Source: Deltaproteobacteria bacterium UBA2385 (GTDB lineage Bacteria; Myxococcota_A; UBA796; UBA2385). From it: a stretch of 17,895 nt of DNA. Both the position numbers and the translations under genes were made by a program. Shown one piece after another: positions 15,915 through 17,895 of this stretch; the stretch's first letter is position 1; every line of letters begins with the position of its first letter. The DNA lies in contig DDSR01000056.1 in assembly GCA_002343455.1 (NCBI GenBank), positions 1-17,895 on the forward strand, read 5' to 3'. The notes under the pieces are model-generated. The model was not told the origin of the DNA. It did no database searches and saw nothing but the letters and a program-made list of their open reading frames with translations.

Positions 15915-17476
15915 GCCTGACCCTGCTGGCCCTGCTCTTCAGCCTGCCTCTTCGCGCCGACGGGGCCATGGACGGCCACGCCTGCCTGGATCGCGCCGAC
16001 CTGGTCTGCGCGCAGGAGGTCCGGGATCGCCTGCTGCGCACATCGCCCGGAGACGCGGCGACCCTGCACCTGGACCTGCGGACCCGCTTCCACGAGGGCC
16101 GCTACGACGAGGCCGCCGAGCTGCTGGGCCGGCTGAAGGCCCAGGGGCAGGTGCCGCAGTCGCTGGCCCAGACCCCGATCGAGGCCTCCGCCCTGGCCGC
16201 CGAGGGCTTCCTGGAGGCCCGCGGCGAAGGCGTCCGGGTGCGCTACGCCCAGGGGGTCGACCTGGTCCTCCGCGACGAGGCGATCGAGGTGCTCGAACAG
16301 TCCCGGCAGGTGATCGACGGGCTGCTGGGTGGGGGCCCGACCCACGAGATCACCCTGGACATCTTCCCCGACGGCCGCCGCTTCATCCAGGCCAGCGGCC
16401 TGCCCGAAGAGGCCGTGCGCACCACCGGGGTCATCGCCCTCTCCAAGTGGACCCGCCTGCTGCTGACCTCGCCCCGCGCCCTGGGCCGGGGCTATGGCTG
16501 GAAGGACACGATCGCCCACGAGTACATCCACCTCGTGATCGCCTGGCGCACCCAGGAGCGCAGCCCGGTCTGGCTGCACGAGGGGCTGGCCAAGCACCTC
16601 GAAGGCTACTGGCGCGGCGATCGCAGCGGCGGCATGTCGGTCTACCAGCAGGGCCTGCTGGCCGAGGCGCTGCGCACCAACAGCTTCGTGCCCTTCGAGA
16701 AGTTCCGCTACTCGATGGCCTACCTGGACAGCGGGGAGGAGGCCGCCCTGGCCTTCGCCCAGGTGGGCACGATGGTGCAGTTCCTGGTCGAGAGCAAGGG
16801 CATCGGCGTGCTGCCCGGCCTGCTCGACGCCATCCGCGAGGGGCAGACCGCCGACCAGGCCTTCGCCGAGGTCGCCGGCTTCGCCGACTTCGATCTCTTC
16901 CGCGCGGCCTGGCTGGACTGGGTGCGGCGGCTGCCGCTGGTCGAGCGCTCCCTGGCGGCGCTGCCGGTGGTGCTGGACGATCCGGGCGAGGCCTACGCGG
17001 ACGACCCGGTGGTCTCCAAGGACCCCAAGGCGGCGAAGTACCTCCGACTGGGCGACCTGCTGCGCGAGGCGAAGCGCTGCGACGCCGCCCTGATCCAGTA
17101 CGACCGGGCCCGCGAGCCGAAGGGCCCCGAGTCGCCCCTGCTGCTGGCCCGGATCGCGGTCTGCAACCTCGACCTGAGGCAGCTCAGCGCGGCCCGCGAG
17201 GCCGCCGACGAGGCCGTCGAGCTCTACCCCGAGTTCACCCTGGCCCAGACCACCCTGGCCCGGGTCCGCGCCGCGCAAGGCGACACCCGCGGCGCCTTGT
17301 CGGCCTGGACCGCCGCCCACGATCTGAACCCATTCGACCCCGAGGTCCAGGCCGCCCTGACGCGGGGGCACGCCGAGCTCGGCCAGGACGATCTGGCCGC
17401 CCGCCACGAGCGTTATGGCCGGATCCTCGCGACCGGCGGGGTCCTCTCCTCTTCCTCCGTCCCCCCCGAGCCCTGA
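15911..17476 (+). CDS. Secreted HEYIH metallopeptidase with TPR repeats (peptidase MA-like)
   Basis: 521 residues from GTG 15911, overlapping the DUF4175 stop. A short hydrophobic N-terminus (LTLLALLFSLPLRADG) looks like a signal peptide, though without a basic n-region. A TPR-like helix pair at about 50-78 leads into the catalytic domain: zinc motif His203-Glu204-Tyr-Ile-His207 and a gluzincin-type Glu224 in HEGLAKHLEGYW, seventeen residues after the second His. This fits the peptidase MA family (PF13485-like). Residues of about 375-505 form three to four TPR units (LGDLLREAKRCDAALIQYDR and following). All zinc ligands are present, so it should be active, presumably in the periplasm. Substrate unknown. 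Placement between DUF4175 and MoxR genes suggests it acts in the same envelope complex or on its products. Confidence 0.85.
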   Translation: MSLTLLALLFSLPLRADGAMDGHACLDRADLVCAQEVRDRLLRTSPGDAATLHLDLRTRFHEGRYDEAAELLGRLKAQGQVPQSLAQTPIEASALAAEGFLEARGEGVRVRYAQGVDLVLRDEAIEVLEQSRQVIDGLLGGGPTHEITLDIFPDGRRFIQASGLPEEAVRTTGVIALSKWTRLLLTSPRALGRGYGWKDTIAHEYIHLVIAWRTQERSPVWLHEGLAKHLEGYWRGDRSGGMSVYQQGLLAEALRTNSFVPFEKFRYSMAYLDSGEEAALAFAQVGTMVQFLVESKGIGVLPGLLDAIREGQTADQAFAEVAGFADFDLFRAAWLDWVRRLPLVERSLAALPVVLDDPGEAYADDPVVSKDPKAAKYLRLGDLLREAKRCDAALIQYDRAREPKGPESPLLLARIAVCNLDLRQLSAAREAADEAVELYPEFTLAQTTLARVRAAQGDTRGALSAWTAAHDLNPFDPEVQAALTRGHAELGQDDLAARHERYGRILATGGVLSSSSVPPEP

Positions 17477-17895
17477 ATGAGCGACCTGACCCCCTCTCCC
17501 GTGATGGCTCAGCCCGAGCCCGAGCTGGCCGCGCATGGCCTTGACGACGCCGCCCTCTTCGACGCCCTGGCGGCGGCTCGCGGCCGCCTGCTGGGCGCCA
17601 TCGGCACCCGCATCGTCGGCAGCGAAGAGGTCATCGAGCGCATGCTGATCGGCCTCTTCGCCCGCGGCCACTGCCTCTTCATCGGCGTGCCCGGCCTGGC
17701 CAAGACGCTGCTGGTCAGCACCACGGCGCAGGCCCTGGGCCTGGACTTCAACCGCATCCAGTTCACCCCGGACCTGATGCCCGCCGACATCACCGGCACC
17801 GAGGTCCTGGAAGAGGACCGCAGCACCGGCCGGCGAGAGATGCGCTTCATCCGGGGCCCGGTCTTCACCAACCTGCTGCTGGCCGACGAGATCAA
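17477..17895 (+). CDS. MoxR-family AAA+ ATPase (3'-truncated by window edge)
   Basis: ATG 17477 follows the peptidase stop directly (TGAATG), and the gene runs off the window after 139 complete codons. The visible part holds an N-terminal helix region with [11 protein letters not shown], the Walker A GVPGLAKT, the MoxR signature [17 protein letters not shown], and [16 protein letters not shown], the start of Walker B. MoxR ATPases work as chaperone-like partners of VWA-domain and DUF58 proteins in complex assembly (known for the family). The Walker A reads GLAKT, usual for MoxR, where many other AAA+ proteins have GTGKT. Downstream genes beyond the window are likely DUF58/VWA partners. The gene is incomplete only because the window ends. 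Confidence 0.95.
   Translation, partial: MSDLTPSPVMAQPEPELAAHGLDDAALFDALAAARGRLLGAIGTRIVGSEEVIERMLIGLFARGHCLFIGVPGLAKTLLVSTTAQALGLDFNRIQFTPDLMPADITGTEVLEEDRSTGRREMRFIRGPVFTNLLLADEI

Overview
The window reads as a high-GC, Gram-negative chromosome of the myxobacterial type (Myxococcota or a near relative). Three things suggest this: predicted lipoproteins with Asp/Gly-rich linkers, a LexA whose recognition-helix region (STNGV) resembles what I recall of Myxococcus LexA, and tightly packed GC-rich operons. The lineage is inferred from style, not from a marker gene. Every gene I can support lies on the + strand.

Left part (1-7513): four tandem paralogues of a secreted RCC1-like beta-propeller protein. 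The first is cut by the window edge; the other three are complete, at 1547-3373, 3640-5559 and 5612-7513. Each complete protein has a short lipoprotein-type signal with Cys15, a Gly/Asp-rich linker, and exactly fourteen ~40-residue repeats of the form VSAG-x-x-HTCGVRA-x-DGEV-x-CWG. Fourteen is two seven-bladed propellers. All end in CWG-x-x-V-(W/S)-NPR.

Between the second and third paralogue (3374-3613) lies a broken copy of the lexA promoter and gene. Flank comparison shows that the block is a tandem segmental duplication of [propeller A - propeller B - lexA], with an offset of about 4.06-4.14 kb. The first lexA has shrunk to a 52-codon remnant; the second (7594-8217) is an intact LexA with the HTH, the Ala92-Gly93 cleavage site and the Ser128/Lys165 dyad. 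The remnant keeps a TTGACA-N17-TAAAAT promoter with GTTCAG and CTGAAC half-sites, placed to drive the third propeller gene.

Middle part (8261-12736): an NtrB-like membrane histidine kinase with no response regulator beside it is followed by two polytopic GT-C type (ArnT/PMT-like) glycosyltransferases. The three genes are spaced as one transcript, with GTGA and 11-bp overlaps.

Right part (12807-17895): a second operon with a DUF4175-type coiled-coil membrane protein, a secreted HEYIH metallopeptidase with TPR repeats, and the 5' end of a MoxR AAA+ ATPase. The junctions are a GTGA overlap and TGAATG. This resembles MoxR-centred envelope operons, which usually continue with DUF58 and VWA (Bat-like) genes beyond the window.

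The most interesting part is the propeller/lexA duplication: a young paralogous family of repeat proteins with a rigid framework and variable loop positions, mosaic relationships between copies, and a fossil SOS-type promoter in front of one member. No gene-free stretch exceeds 300 bases; the longest, 3374-3639, holds the lexA remnant.
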